Notes: generated by a model not told the origin, from the sequence alone. DNA of 64,000 nucleotides from Odiellus spinosus (GCA_963920705.1 CAWUCO010000268.1:5456001-5520000), one strand, 5' to 3'; shown: positions 41,960 through 54,340, counted from the first letter of the stretch. Numbers and translations are program-made.

Positions 41960-44900
41960 GACCACTCGAAAGAGCAAATATTGGTCTATCTGAAAATCAA
42001 GAGTTTTGGAAAATCCGTTGAAAAACATGGAAAATATGGACAATTCAAAAAGCATCTAATATCAAAAAGCGAATTTTGAAAATCTGAAATTTGACTATTT
42101 TGATATTCTATGATTTCTTGAATTGGCCATATTTTTCTTGTTTTTCAACGGATTTTTGAAAACTCTTATTATTTAGACTGTCCATTAATTGCTCTTTCGA
42201 ATGACTTTGGTTTTGTCTAAATTGCAAAATTGTGACAAATATAAAATTGGTTAAAATTAAGCAAAAACGCTTAAAAATCCAAGATTATTGGATTCAAATG
42301 GACACAAAACTTTTGATTTTTAAGCGATTTAGACAAAAATAAGACCATTCGAAAGAGCAAATATTGGTCTATCTAAAAAACAAGAGTTTTGGAAAATCCG
42401 TTGAAAAACATGGAAAATATACCCAATTCAATAAACATCTAATATCCAAAAGCGAATTTTTAAAATCTGAAATTTGACTATTTTGATATTCTATGATTTC
42501 TTGAATTGGCCATATTTTTCTTGTTTTTCAACGGATTTTTGAAAACTCTTATTATTTAGACTGTCCATTAATTGCTCTTTCGAATGACTTTGGTTTTGTC
42601 TAAATTGCAAAATTGTGACAAATATAAAATTGGTTAAAATTAAGCAAAAACGCTTAAAAATCAAAGATTATAGGATTCAAATGGACACGAAACTTTTGAT
42701 TTTTAAGCGATTTAGACAAAATTAAGACCACTCGAAAGAGCAAATATTGGTCTATCTGAAAATCAAGAGTTTTGGAAAATCCGTTGAAAACATGGAAAAT
42801 ATGGACAATTCAAAAAACATCTAATATCAAAAAGCGAATTTTGAAAATCTGAAATTTGACTATTTTGATATTCTATGATTTCTTGAATTGGCCATATTTT
42901 TCTTGTTTTTCAACGGATTTTTGAAAACTCTTATTATTTAGACTGTCCATTAATTGCTCTTTCGAATGACTTTGGTTTTGTCTAAATTGCAAAATTGTGA
43001 CAAATATAAAATTGGTTAAAATAAAGCAAAAACACTTAAAAATCCAAGATTATTGGATTCAAATGGACACAAAACTTTTGATTTTTAAGCGATTTAGACA
43101 AAATTAAGACCACTTGAAAGAGCAAATATTGGTCTATCTAAAAAACAAGAGTTTTGGAAAATCCGTTGAAAAACATGGAAAATATGGACAATTCAAAAAA
43201 CATCTAATATCAAAAAGCGAATTTTTAATATCTGAAATTTGACTATTTTGATATTCTATGATTTCTTGAATTGGCCATATTTTTCTTGTTTTTCAACGGA
43301 TTTTTGAAAACTCTTATTATTTAGACTGTCCATTAATTGCTCTTTCGAATGACTTTGGTTTTGTCTAAATTGCAAAATTGTGACAAATATAAAATTGGTT
43401 AAAATAAAGCAAAAACACTCAAAAATCCAAGATTATTGGATTCAAATGGACACAAAACTTTTGATTTTTAAGCGATTTAGACAAAATTAAGACCACTCGA
43501 AAGAGCAAATATTGGTCTATCTGAAAATCAAGAGTTTTGGAAAATCCGTTGAAAAACATGGAAAATATGGACAATTCAAAAAGCATCTAATATCAAAAAG
43601 CGAATTTTGAAAATCTGAAATTTGACTATTTTGATATTCTATGATTTCTTGAATTGGCCATATTTTTCTTGTTTTTCAACGGATTTTTGAAAACTCTTAT
43701 TATTTAGACTGTCCATAATTGCTCTTTCGAATGACTTTGGTTTTGTCTAAATTGCAAAATTGTGACAAATATAAAATTGGTTAAAATTAAGCAAAAACGC
43801 TTAAAAATCCAAGATTATTGGATTCAAATGGACACAAAACTTTTGATTTTTAAGCGATTTAGACAAAAATAAGACCATTCGAAAGAGCAAATATTGGTCT
43901 ATCTAAAAAACAAGAGTTTTGGAAAATCCGTTGAAAAACATGGAAAATATACCCAATTCAATAAACATCTAATATCCAAAAGCGAATTTTTAAAATCTGA
44001 AATTTGACTATTTTGATATTCTATGATTTCTTGAATTGGCCATATTTTTCTTGTTTTTCAACGGATTTTTGAAAACTCTTATTATTTAGACTGTCCATTA
44101 ATTGCTCTTTCGAATGACTTTGGTTTTGTCTAAATTGCAAAATTGTGACAAATATAAAATTGGTTAAAATTAAGCAAAAACGCTTAAAAATCAAAGATTA
44201 TAGGATTCAAATGGACACGAAACTTTTGATTTTTAAGCGATTTAGACAAAATTAAGACCACTCGAAAGAGCAAATATTGGTCTATCTGAAAATCAAGAGT
44301 TTTGGAAAATCCGTTGAAAAACATGGAAAATATGGACAATTCAAAAAACATCTAATATCAAAAAGCGAATTTTGAAAATCTGAAATTTGACTATTTTGAT
44401 ATTCTATGATTTCTTGAATTGGCCATATTTTTCTTGTTTTTCAACGGATTTTTGAAAACTCTTATTATTTAGACTGTCCATTAATTGCTCTTTCGAATGA
44501 CTTTGGTTTTGTCTAAATTGCAAAATTGTGACAAATATAAAATTGGTTAAAATAAAGCAAAAACACTTAAAAATCCAAGATTATTGGATTCAAATGGACA
44601 CAAAACTTTTGATTTTTAAGCGATTTAGACAAAATTAAGATTACTCGAAAGAGCAAATATTGGTCTATCTAAAAAACAAGAGTTTTGGAAAATCCGTTGA
44701 AAAACATGGAAAATATGGACAATTCAAAAAACATCTAATATCAAAAAGCGAATTTTTAAAATCTGAAATTTGACTATTTTGATATTCTATGATTTCTAGA
44801 ATTGGCCATATTTTTCTTGTTTTTCAACGGATTTTTGAAAACTCTTATTATTTAGACTGTCCATTAATTGCTCTTTCGAATGACTTCGGTTTTGTCTAAA

Positions 44901-45400
44901 TTGCAAAATTGTGACAAATATAAAATTGGTTAAAATAAAGCAAAAACACTTAAAAATCCAAGATTATTGGATTCAAATGGACACAAAACTTTTGATTTTT
45001 AAGCGATTTAGACAAAATTAAGACCACTTGAAAGAGCAAATATTGGTCTATCTAAAAAACAAGAGTTTTGGAAAATCCGTTGAAAAACATGGAAAATATG
45101 GACAATTCAAAAAACATCTAATATCAAAAAGCGAATTTTTAATATCTGAAATTTGACTATTTTGATATTCTATGATTTCTTGAATTGGCCATATTTTTCT
45201 TGTTTTTCAACGGATTTTTGAAAACTCTTATTATTTAGACTGTCCATTAATTGCTCTTTCGAATGACTTTGGTTTTGTCTAAATTGCAAAATTGTGACAA
45301 ATATAAAATTGGTTAAAATAAAGCAAAAACACTCAAAAATCCAAGATTATTGGATTCAAATGGACACAAAACTTTTGATTTTTAAGCGATTTAGACAAAA
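41960..45400 (+). repeat. Mosaic of 2-, 4- and 5-monomer duplications
   Basis: The unusual junction ACCCAATTCAATAAAC with ATATCCAAAAGCG occurs at about 41655, 42421 and 43951 (offsets 766 and 1530). AATCAAAGATTATAGGATTC with CACGAAAC occurs at about 42660 and 44190 (1530). The variant CACTCAAAAATCC occurs at about 43416 and 45332, a 5-monomer spacing. The overlapping offsets indicate at least two successive exchange events. Confidence 0.65.
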
Positions 45401-45469
45401 TTAAGACCACTCGAAAGAGCAAATATTGGTCTATCTGAAAATCAAAAGTTTTGGAAAATCCGTTGAAAA

Positions 45470-48420
45470 ACATGGAAAATATGGACAATTCAAAAAACAT
45501 CTAATATCAAAAAGCGAATTTTGAAAATCTGAAATTTGACTATTTTGATATTCTATGATTTCTTGAATTGGCCATATTTTTCTTGTTTTTCAACGGATTT
45601 TTGAAAACTCTTATTATTTAGACTGTCCATTAATTGCTCTTTCGAATGATTTTGGTTTTGTCTAAATTGCAAAATTGTGACAAATATAAAATTGGTTAAA
45701 ATAAAGCAAAAACACTTAAAAATCCAAGATTATTGGATTCAAATGGACACAAAACTTTTGATTTTTAAGCGATTTAGACAAAATTAAGACCACTTGAAAG
45801 AGCAAATATTGGTCTATCTAAAAAACAAGAGTTTTGGAAAATCCGTTGAAAAACATGGAAAATATGGACAATTCAAAAAACATCTAATATCAAAAAGCGA
45901 ATTTTTAATATCTGAAATTTGACTATTTTGATATTCTATGATTTCTTGAATTGGCCATATTTTTCTTGTTTTTCAACGGATTTTTGAAAACTCTTATTAT
46001 TTAGACTGTCCATTAATTGCTCTTTCGAATGTCTTTGGTTTTGTCTAAATTGCAAAATTGTGACAAATATAAAATTGGTTAAAATTAAGCAAAAACGCTT
46101 AAAAATCCAAGATTATAGGGTTCAAATGGACACGAAACTTTTGATTTTTAAGCGATTTAGACAAAATTAAGACCACTCGAAAGAGCAAATATTGGTCTAT
46201 CTGAAAATCAAGAGTTTTGGAAAATCCGTTGAAAAACATGGAAAATATGGACAATTCAAAAAACATCTAATATCAAAAAGAGAATTTTGAAAATCTGAAA
46301 TTTGACTATTTTGATATTCCATGATTTCTTGAAATTGGCCATATTTTTCTTGTTTTTCAACGGATTTTTGAAAACTCTTATTATTTAGACTGTCCATTAA
46401 TTGCTCTTTCGAATGACTGGTTTTGTCTAAATTGCAAAATTGTGACAAATATAAAATTGGTTAAAATAAAGCAAAAACACTTAAAAATCCAAGATTATTG
46501 GATTCAAATGGACACAAAACTTTTGATTTTTAAGCGATTTAGACAAAATTAAGACCACTCGAAAGAGCAAATATTGGTCTATCTGAAAATCAAGAGTTTT
46601 GGAAAATCCGTTGAAAAACATGGAAAATATGGACAATTCAAAAAACATCTAATATCAAAAAGCGAATTATTAAAATCTGAAATTTGACTATTTTGATATT
46701 CTATGATTTCTTGAATTGGCCATATTTTTCTTGTTTTTCAACGGATTTTTGAAAACTCTTATTATTTAGACTGTCCATTAATTGCTCTTTCGAATGACTT
46801 TGGTTTTGTCTAAATTGCAAAATTGTGACAAATATAAAATTGGTTAAAATAAAGCAAAAACACTTAAAAATCCAAGATTATTGGATTAAAATGGACACAA
46901 AACTTTTGATTTTTAAGCGATTTAGACAAAATTAAGACTACTCGAAAGAGCAAATATTGGTCTATCTAAAAAACAAGAGTTTTGGAAAATCCGTTGAAAA
47001 ACATGGAAAATATGGACAATTCAAAAAACATCTAATATCAAAAAGCGAATTTTGAAAATCTGAAATTTGACTATTTTGATATTCTATGATTTCTTGAATT
47101 GGCCATATTTTTCTTGTTTTTCAACGGATTTTTGAAAACTCTTATTATTTAGACTGTCCATTAATTGCTCTTTCGAATGATTTTGGTTTTGTCTAAATTG
47201 CAAAATTGTGACAAATATAAAATTGGTTAAAATAAAGCAAAAACACTTAAAAATCCAAGATTATTGGATTCAAATGGACACAAAACTTTTGATTTTTAAG
47301 CGATTTAGACAAAATTAAGACCACTTGAAAGAGCAAATATTGGTCTATCTAAAAAACAAGAGTTTTGGAAAATCCGTTGAAAAACATGGAAAATATGGAC
47401 AATTCAAAAAACATCTAATATCAAAAAGCGAATTTTTAATATCTGAAATTTGACTATTTTGATATTCTATGATTTCTTGAATTGGCCATATTTTTCTTGT
47501 TTTTCAACGGATTTTTGAAAACTCTTATTATTTAGACTGTCCATTAATTGCTCTTTCGAATGTCTTTGGTTTTGTCTAAATTGCAAAATTGTGACAAATA
47601 TAAAATTGGTTAAAATTAAGCAAAAACGCTTAAAAATCCAAGATTATAGGGTTCAAATGGACACGAAACTTTTGATTTTTAAGCGATTTAGACAAAATTA
47701 AGACCACTCGAAAGAGCAAATATTGGTCTATCTGAAAATCAAGAGTTTTGGAAAATCCGTTGAAAAACATGGAAAATATGGACAATTCAAAAAACATCTA
47801 ATATCAAAAAGAGAATTTTGAAAATCTGAAATTTGACTATTTTGATATTCCATGATTTCTTGAAATTGGCCATATTTTTCTTGTTTTTCAACGGATTTTT
47901 GAAAACTCTTATTATTTAGACTGTCCATTAATTGCTCTTTCGAATGACTGGTTTTGTCTAAATTGCAAAATTGTGACAAATATAAAATTGGTTAAAATAA
48001 AGCAAAAACACTTAAAAATCCAAGATTATTGGATTCAAATGGACACAAAACTTTTGATTTTTAAGCGATTTAGACAAAATTAAGACCACTCGAAAGAGCA
48101 AATATTGGTCTATCTGAAAATCAAGAGTTTTGGAAAATCCGTTGAAAAACATGGAAAATATGGACAATTCAAAAAACATCTAATATCAAAAAGCGAATTA
48201 TTAAAATCTGAAATTTGACTATTTTGATATTCTATGATTTCTTGAATTGGCCATATTTTTCTTGTTTTTCAACGGATTTTTGAAAACTCTTATTATTTAG
48301 ACTGTCCATTAATTGCTCTTTCGAATGACTTTGGTTTTGTCTAAATTGCAAAATTGTGACAAATATAAAATTGGTTAAAATAAAGCAAAAACACTTAAAA
48401 ATCCAAGATTATTGGATTCA
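45470..48420 (+). repeat. 4-monomer duplication (1531 bp), two copies
   Basis: Shared variants at 1531 bp: GAATGATTTTGG (about 45645/47176), ATTATAGGGTTCAAATGG with CACGAAAC (about 46115/47646), GAAATTGGCC with an extra A (about 46332/47863), GAATGACTGGTTTTG (about 46412/47943) and GCGAATTATTAAAATC (about 46665/48195). The TAGGGTTC variant also occurs once at about 36170, which places an older copy there. Confidence 0.8.
47303..47581. repeat. Example of the 279-bp dyad inside one satellite monomer
   Basis: One monomer is used to define the internal symmetry. ATTTAGACAAAA at 47303 is the reverse complement of TTTTGTCTAAAT ending at 47581, which puts the centre near 47442. By hand alignment the outer 105 bp of the arms match at roughly 83%. 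Blocks CGAAAGAGCAA, AAGAGTTTT, AAAATCCGTTGAAAAACA and AAAATATGG are identical between arms. The remaining 104 bp of the monomer is linker with no strong dyad except the 7-bp-stem hairpin. The same layout holds in every monomer inspected. Confidence 0.88.
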
Positions 48421-49990
48421 AATGGACACAAAACTTTTGATTTTTAAGCGATTTAGACAAAATTAAGACTACTCGAAAGAGCAAATATTGGTCTATCTAA
48501 AAAACAAGAGTTTTGGAAAATCCGTTGAAAAACATGGAAAATATGGACAATTCAAAAAACATCTAATATCAAAAAGCGAATTTTGAAAATCTGAAATTTG
48601 ACTATTTTGATATTCTATGATTTCTTGAATTGGCCATATTTTTCTTGTTTTTCAACGGTTTTTGAAAACTCTTATTATTTAGACTGTCCATTAATTGCTC
48701 TTTCGAATGACTTTGGTTTTGTCTAAATTGCAAAATTGTGACAGATATAAAATTGGTTAAAATAAAGCAAAAACACTTAAAAATCCAAGATTATTGGATT
48801 CAAATGGACACAAAACTTTTGATTTTTAAGCGATTGAGACAAAATTCAGACCACTCGAAAGAGCAAATATTGGTCTATCTGAAAATCAAGAGTTTTGGAA
48901 AATCCGTTGAAAAACATGGAAAATATGGACAATTCAAAAAGCATCTAATATCAAAAAGCGAATTTTGAAAATCTGAAATTTGACTATTTTGATATTCTAT
49001 GATTTCTTGAATTGGCCATATTTTTCTTGTTTTTCAACGGATTTTTGAAAACTCTTATTATTTAGACTGTCCATTAATTGCTCTTTCGAATGACTTTGGT
49101 TTTGTCTAAATTGCAAAATTGTGACAAATATAAAATTGGTTAAAATAAAGCAAAAACACTTAAAAATCCAAGATTATTGGATTCAAATGGACACAAAACT
49201 TTTGATTTTTAAGCGATTTAGACAAAATTAAGACTACTCGAAAGAGCAAATATTGGTCTATCTAAAAAACAAGAGTTTTGGAAAATCCGTTGAAAAACAT
49301 GGAAAATATGGACAATTCAAAAAACATCTAATATCAAAAAGCGAATTTTGAAAATCTGAAATTTGACTATTTTGATATTCTATGATTTCTTGAATTGGCC
49401 ATATTTTTCTTGTTTTTCAACGGATTTTTGAAAACTCTTATTATTTAGACTGTCCATTAATTGCTCTTTCGAATGACTTTGGTTTTGTCTAAATTGCAAA
49501 ATTGTGACAGATATAAAATTGGTTAAAATAAAGCAAAAACACTTAAAAATCCAAGATTATTGGATTCAAATGGACACAAAACTTTTGATTTTTAAGCGAT
49601 TGAGACAAAATTCAGACCACTCGAAAGAGCAAATATTGGTCTATCTGAAAATCAAGAGTTTTGGAAAATCCGTTGAAAAACATGGAAAATATGGACAATT
49701 CAAAAAGCATCTAATATCAAAAAGCGAATTTTGAAAATCTGAAATTTGACTATTTTGATATTCTATGATTTCTTGAATTGGCCATATTTTTCTTGTTTTT
49801 CAACGGATTTTTGAAAACTCTTATTATTTAGACTGTCCATTAATTGCTCTTTCGAATGACTTTGGTTTTGTCTAAATTGCAAAATTGTGACAAATATAAA
49901 ATTGGTTAAAATAAAGCAAAAACACTTAAAAATCCAAGATTATTGGATTCAAATGGACACAAAACTTTTGATTTTTAAGCGATTTAGACA
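48205..49990 (+). repeat. 2-monomer duplication (766 bp)
   Basis: Shared variants at 766 bp: GTGACAGATATAAAATTGG (about 48738/49504), GCGATTGAGACAAAATTC (about 48830/49596) and the preceding GACTACTCG. Copy 1 has a private one-base deletion (CAACGGTTTTTG at about 48654). Confidence 0.8.
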
Positions 49991-50892
49991 AAATTAAGAC
50001 CACTCGAAAGAGCAAATATTGGTCTATCTAAAAAAAGAGTTTTGGAAAATCCGTTGAAAAACATGGAAAATATGGACAATTCAAAAAACATCTAATATCA
50101 AAAAGCGAATTTTGAAAATCTGAAATTTGACTATTTTGATATTCTATGATTTCTTGAATTGGCCATATTTTTCTTGTTTTTCAACGGATTTTTGAAAACT
50201 CTTATTATTTAGACTGTCCATTAATTGCTCTTTCGAATGACTTTGGTTTTGTCTAAATTGCAAAATTGTGACAAATATAAAATTGGTTAAAATAAAGCAA
50301 AAACACTTAAAAATCCAAGATTATTGGATTCAAATGGACACAAAACTTTTGATTTTTAAGCGATTTAGACAAAATTAAGACCACTCGAAAGAGCAAATAT
50401 TGGTCTATCTGAATATCAAGAGTTTTGGAAAATCCGTTGAAAAACTTGGAAAATATGGACAATTCAAAAAGCATCTAATATCAAAAAGCGAATTTTGAAA
50501 ATCTGAAATTTGACTATTTTGATATTCTATGATTTCTTGAATTGGCCATATTTTTCTTGTTTTTCAACGGATTTTTGAAAACTCTTATTATTTAGACTGT
50601 CCATTAATTGCTCTTTTGAATGACTTTGGTTTTGTCTAAATTGCAAAATTGTGACAAATATAAAATTGGTTAAAATAAAGCAAAAACACTTAAAAATCCA
50701 AGATTATTGGATTCAAATGGACACAAAACTTTTGATTTTTAAGCGATTTAGACAAAATTAAGACCACTCGAAAGAGCAAATATTGGTCTATCTAAAAAAA
50801 GAGTTTTGGAAAATCCGTTGAAAAACATGGAAAATATGGACAATTCAAAAAGCATCTAATATCAAAAAGCGAATTTTTAAAATCTGAAATTT

Positions 50893-50905
50893 GACTATTT
50901 TGATA
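50893..50905. other. Empty (pre-insertion) paralogue of the insertion site
   Basis: The uninterrupted monomer reads GACTATTTTGATATTG here. The interrupted copy reads GACTATT up to 53570 and ATTTTGATATTG from 62994. The bases shared by both sides are ATT (50897-50899), so the site shows a 3-bp target duplication, or microhomology, flanking a 9423-bp insert. Confidence 0.88.
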
Positions 50906-53567
50906 TTGTATGATTTCTTGAATTGGCCATATTTTTCTTGTTTTTCAACGGATTTTTGAAAACTCTTGTTATTTAGACTGTCCATTAATTGCTCTTTCGA
51001 ATGACTTTGGTTTTGTCTAAATTGCAAAATTGTGACAAATATAAAATTTGTTAAAATAAAGCAAAAACACTTAAAAATCCAAGATTATTGGATTCAAATG
51101 GACACAAAACTTTTGATGTTTAAGCGATTTAGACAAAATTAAGACTACTCGAAAGAGCAAATATTGGTCTATCTAAAAAACAAGAGTTTTGGAAAATCCG
51201 TTGAAAAACATGGAAAATATGGACAATTCAAAAAACATCTAATATCAAAAAGCGAATTTTGAAAATCTGAAATTTGACTATTTTGATATTCTATGATTTC
51301 TTGAATTGGCCATATTTTTCTTGTTTTTCAACGGATTTTTGAAAACTCTTATTATTTAGACTGTCCATTAATTGCTCTTTCGAATGACTTTGGTTTTGTC
51401 TAAATTGCAAAATTGTGACAGATATAAAATTGGTTAAAATAAAGCAAAAACAATTAAAAATCCAAGATTATTGGATTCAAATGGACACAAAACTTTTGAT
51501 TTTTAAGCGATTTAGACAAAATTCAGACCACTCGAAAGAGCAAATATTGGTCTATCTGAAAATCAAGAGTTTTGGAAAATCCGTTGAAAAACATGGAAAA
51601 TATGGACAATTCAAAAAGCATCTAATATCAAAAAGCGAATTTTGAAAATCTGAAATTTGACTATTTTGATATTCTATGATTTCTTGAATTGGCCATATTT
51701 TTCTTGTTTTTCAACGGATTTTTGAAAACTCTTATTATTTAGACTGTCCATTAATTGCTCTTTCGAATGACTTTGGTTTTGTCTAAATTGCAAAATTGTG
51801 ACAAATATAAAATTGGTTAAAATAAAGCAAAAACACTTAAAAATCCAAGATTATTGGATTCAAATGGACACAAAACTTTTGATTTTTAAGCGATTTAGAC
51901 AAAATTAAGACCACTCGAAAGAGCAAATATTGGTCTATCTAAAAAAAGAGTTTTGGAAAATCCGTTGAAAAACATGGAAAATATGGACAATTCAAAAAAC
52001 ATCTAATATCAAAAAGCGAATTTTGAAAATCTGAAATTTGACTATTTTGATATTCTATGATTTCTTGAATTGGCCATATTTTTCTTGTTTTTCAACGGAT
52101 TTTTGAAAACTCTTATTATTTAGACTGTCCATTAATTGCTCTTTCGAATGACTTTGGTTTTGTCTAAATTGCAAAATTGTGACAAATATAAAATTGGTTA
52201 AAATAAAGCAAAAACACTTAAAAATCCAAGATTATTGGATTCAAATGGACACAAAACTTTTGATTTTTAAGCGATTTAGACAAAATTAAGACCACTCGAA
52301 AGAGCAAATATTGGTCTATCTAAAAAAAGAGTTTTGGAAAATCCGTTGAAAAACATGGAAAATATGGACAATTCAAAAAGCATCTAATATCAAAAAGCGA
52401 ATTTTGAAAATCTGAAATTTGACTATTTTGATATTCTATGATTTCTTGAATTGGCCATATTTTTCTTGTTTTTCAACGGATTTTTGAAAACTCTTATTAT
52501 TTAGACTGTCCATTAATTGCTCTTTCGAATGACTTTGGTTTTGTCTAAATTGCAAAATTGTGACAAATATAAAATTGGTTAAAATTAAGCAAACGCTTAA
52601 AAATCCAAGATTATTGGATTCAAATGGACACAAAACTTTTGATTTTTAAGCGATTTAGACAAAATTAAGACCACTCGAAAGAGCAAATATTGGTCTATCT
52701 AAAAAAAGAGTTTTGGAAAATCCGTTGAAAAACATGGAAAATATGGACAATTCAAAAAACATCTAATATCAAAAAGCGAATTTTGAAAATCTGAAATTTG
52801 ACTATTTTGATATTCTATGATTTCTTGAATTGGCCATATTTTTATTGTTTTTCAACGGATTTTTGAAAACTCTTATTATTTAGACTGTCCATTAATTGCT
52901 CTTTCGAATGACTTTGGTTTTGTCTAAATTGCAAAATTGTGACAAATATAAAATTGGTTAAAATAAAGCAAAAACACTTAAAAATCCAAGATTATTGGAT
53001 TCAAATGGACACAAAACTTTTGATTTTTAAGCGATTTAGACAAAATTAAGACCACTCGAAAGAGCAAATATTGGTCTATCTGAATATCAAGAGTTTTGGA
53101 AAATCCGTTGAAAAACTTGGAAAATATGGACAATTCAAAAAGCATCTAATATCAAAAAGCGAATTTTGAAAATCTGAAATTTGACTATTTTGATATTCTA
53201 TGATTTCTTGAATTGGCCATATTTTTCTTGTTTTTCAACGGATTTTTGAAAACTCTTATTATTTAGACTGTCCATTAATTGCTCTTTCGAATGACTTTGG
53301 TTTTGTCTAAATTGCAAAATTGTGACAAATATAAAATTGGTTAAAATAAAGCAAAAACACTTAAAAATCCAAGATTATTGGATTCAAATGGACACAAAAC
53401 TTTTGATTTTTAAGCGATTTAGACAAAATTAAGACCACTCGAAAGAGCAAATATTGGTCTATCTAAAAAAAGAGTTTTGGAAAATCCGTTGAAAAACATG
53501 GAAAATATGGACAATTCAAAAAGCATCTAATATCAAAAAGCGAATTTTTAAAATCTAAAATTTGACT

Positions 53568-53570
53568 ATT
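53568..53570. repeat. Left ATT target-site duplication
   Basis: Last three satellite bases before the insert. Paired with 62994-62996 and with the single ATT at the empty site 50897-50899. Confidence 0.75.
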
Positions 53571-53571
53571 A

Positions 53572-53595
53572 AAAACAGGCCAGCTGGCCTGTTTT
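53572..53595. repeat. 24-bp perfect palindrome heading unit A
   Basis: AAAACAGGCCAG is followed immediately by its reverse complement, giving a 12-bp-arm hairpin centred on CCAGCTGG. It abuts the satellite (ATT precedes it by one A) and recurs unchanged at the start of units B, C and D. Confidence 0.95.
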
Positions 53596-53684
53596 ATTTA
53601 TAGGTGTCTCAAAATTTCATTAGAAAAGTCTATGGAGATTTGTCTTATGAGGTGGAATTCTTTGTCATATTGATAACTGAGATA

Positions 53685-53718
53685 TTCTTCTTCTTCTTCT
53701 TCTTCTTCTTCTTCTTCT
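53685..53718 (+). repeat. (TTC)n microsatellite in unit A
   Basis: About 11 uninterrupted TTC triplets between ATAACTGAGATA and CCCGACCGCGAG. The homologous tract is longer and interrupted in B (about 54970-55025) and shortened to about 4 triplets in C and D. It produces a spurious poly-phenylalanine frame. Confidence 0.95.
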
Positions 53719-54285
53719 CCCGACCGCGAGTCCGTTTCATTGAGAGTTTGCATTCGAGAGAGAAAAATATGTTAGGATCATGGGGGTACTCTATATTTTT
53801 CTATGTTTTTCTGATGAATACTTCGACTGAGATAACATAAGCTTTATAGATAACGTTGAAGCCCCGTGAAAGACGGCGTTTCATTCAGAGTTTGCATTCG
53901 AGAGAGAGAGAAATGTTGGGGTGTTCTATATTTTTTATACTTTTCTGATGTTGAATACTACGACTGAGATAACAAAAACTTTAGATAACGTTAAAGCGAA
54001 AGACGGAATAAGGAACTATTTTTTTAGTCAAAGCGAAAGACGGAATAAGGAAACTATTTTTTTAGTCTCTATATCTAAGAAACGCACGGAATGTTTTGTT
54101 GATAATGTTTTATTAACAAAATTAGAATGATGTACCGTAGGGTAGATAAACTAGGGTATTTCACATTAGCCTCAATGATATATAGAGATGAGATTTCCAA
54201 AATGTCTTAGAAAAATGGACTCTGAGACAGATTTAATTAATTCATTAGTTTATAAAAATCGGCGGTGGGACACCACTCCCCCAGT

Positions 54286-54316
54286 AGGCCACTCTTTGTT
54301 AGTGGGCCCGTTTTTT
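54286..54316 (+). other. Hairpin followed by a T6 run (unit A)
   Basis: AGGCCACT, loop CTTTGTT, then AGTGGGCC, followed by CGTTTTTT. B-D have a counterpart with the same CAGTAGGCC and CCGTTTTTT elements but a different stem, so a stem plus T run may be a kept structure. Function unknown; a terminal hairpin or RNA polymerase III stop is conceivable. Confidence 0.5.
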
Positions 54317-54333
54317 ATCTTGCCTACTTTGGG

Positions 54334-54340
54334 TATAAAA
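54334..54340 (+). promoter_or_regulatory. TATA box upstream of the unit A open frame
   Basis: TATAAAA in the context GGGTATAAAAGGC, a strong match to the eukaryotic core promoter consensus, 136 bp upstream of the ATG at 54476. An initiator-like TTCAG at 54351 is closer than the usual 30 bp, so the start site is not fixed. B-D lack this block. Confidence 0.5.

Larger units (their letters stand above)
3759..53570 (+). repeat. 383-bp satellite array, F orientation (about 130 monomers)
   Basis: This is the main array; 49.8 kb at 383 bp per monomer gives about 130 copies. Each monomer reads, in order: a left dyad arm (ATTTAGACAAAATTAAGACC, CGAAAGAGCAAATATTGG, GTTGAAAAACATGG), a central AT-rich region (AATATCAAAAAGCGAATT), a right arm that is the imperfect reverse complement of the left, and a linker with the local hairpin AATCCAA-gatta-TTGGATT. 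Small indels make individual periods 380-384 bp. Monomer classes differ at linked sites, for example AAGCATCT with TTTTTAAAAT and GTATGATTT. No gene, tRNA or rRNA is seen anywhere in it. Confidence 0.98.
49700..53570 (+). repeat. 7-monomer duplication (2671 bp); second copy split by the 9.4-kb insertion
   Basis: About 49.7-52.4 kb is repeated from about 52.4 kb to 53570 and then continues at 62994-64000. Left-side matches at 2671 bp: CTATCTAAAAAAAGAG (50026/52697), GAATATCAAGAG (50411/53082), GAAAAACTTGGAAAATATGG (50440s/53110s) and the monomer with AAGCATCT plus TTTTTAAAATC. Right-side matches at 12097 bp: TTTTGATGTTTAAGCG (about 51111/63208), GTGACAGATATAAAATTGG (51415/63512) and AAAATTCAGACC. 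The difference, 9426 bp, equals insert plus target duplication. Confidence 0.88.

Noticed and set aside
4141..53000. Open frames of 60-90 codons on the minus strand in most monomers, with a recurring KSVEKQEKYGQF segment
   Set aside because: They follow the monomer consensus and so are not independent evidence. They start at whatever ATG a variant provides, lack promoters or start context, and appear on both strands because the monomer is a dyad. No sign of selection can be read from homogenised copies.
3759..53570. Regularly spaced short repeats resembling a CRISPR array
   Set aside because: The whole 383-bp unit is repeated, including the would-be spacers; there are no unique spacers or cas genes, and the context is eukaryotic.
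54286..54316. Histone-type 3' stem-loop for the unit A frame
   Set aside because: The hairpin lies upstream of the open frame and lacks the usual stem sequence; an AATAAA follows the frame instead.
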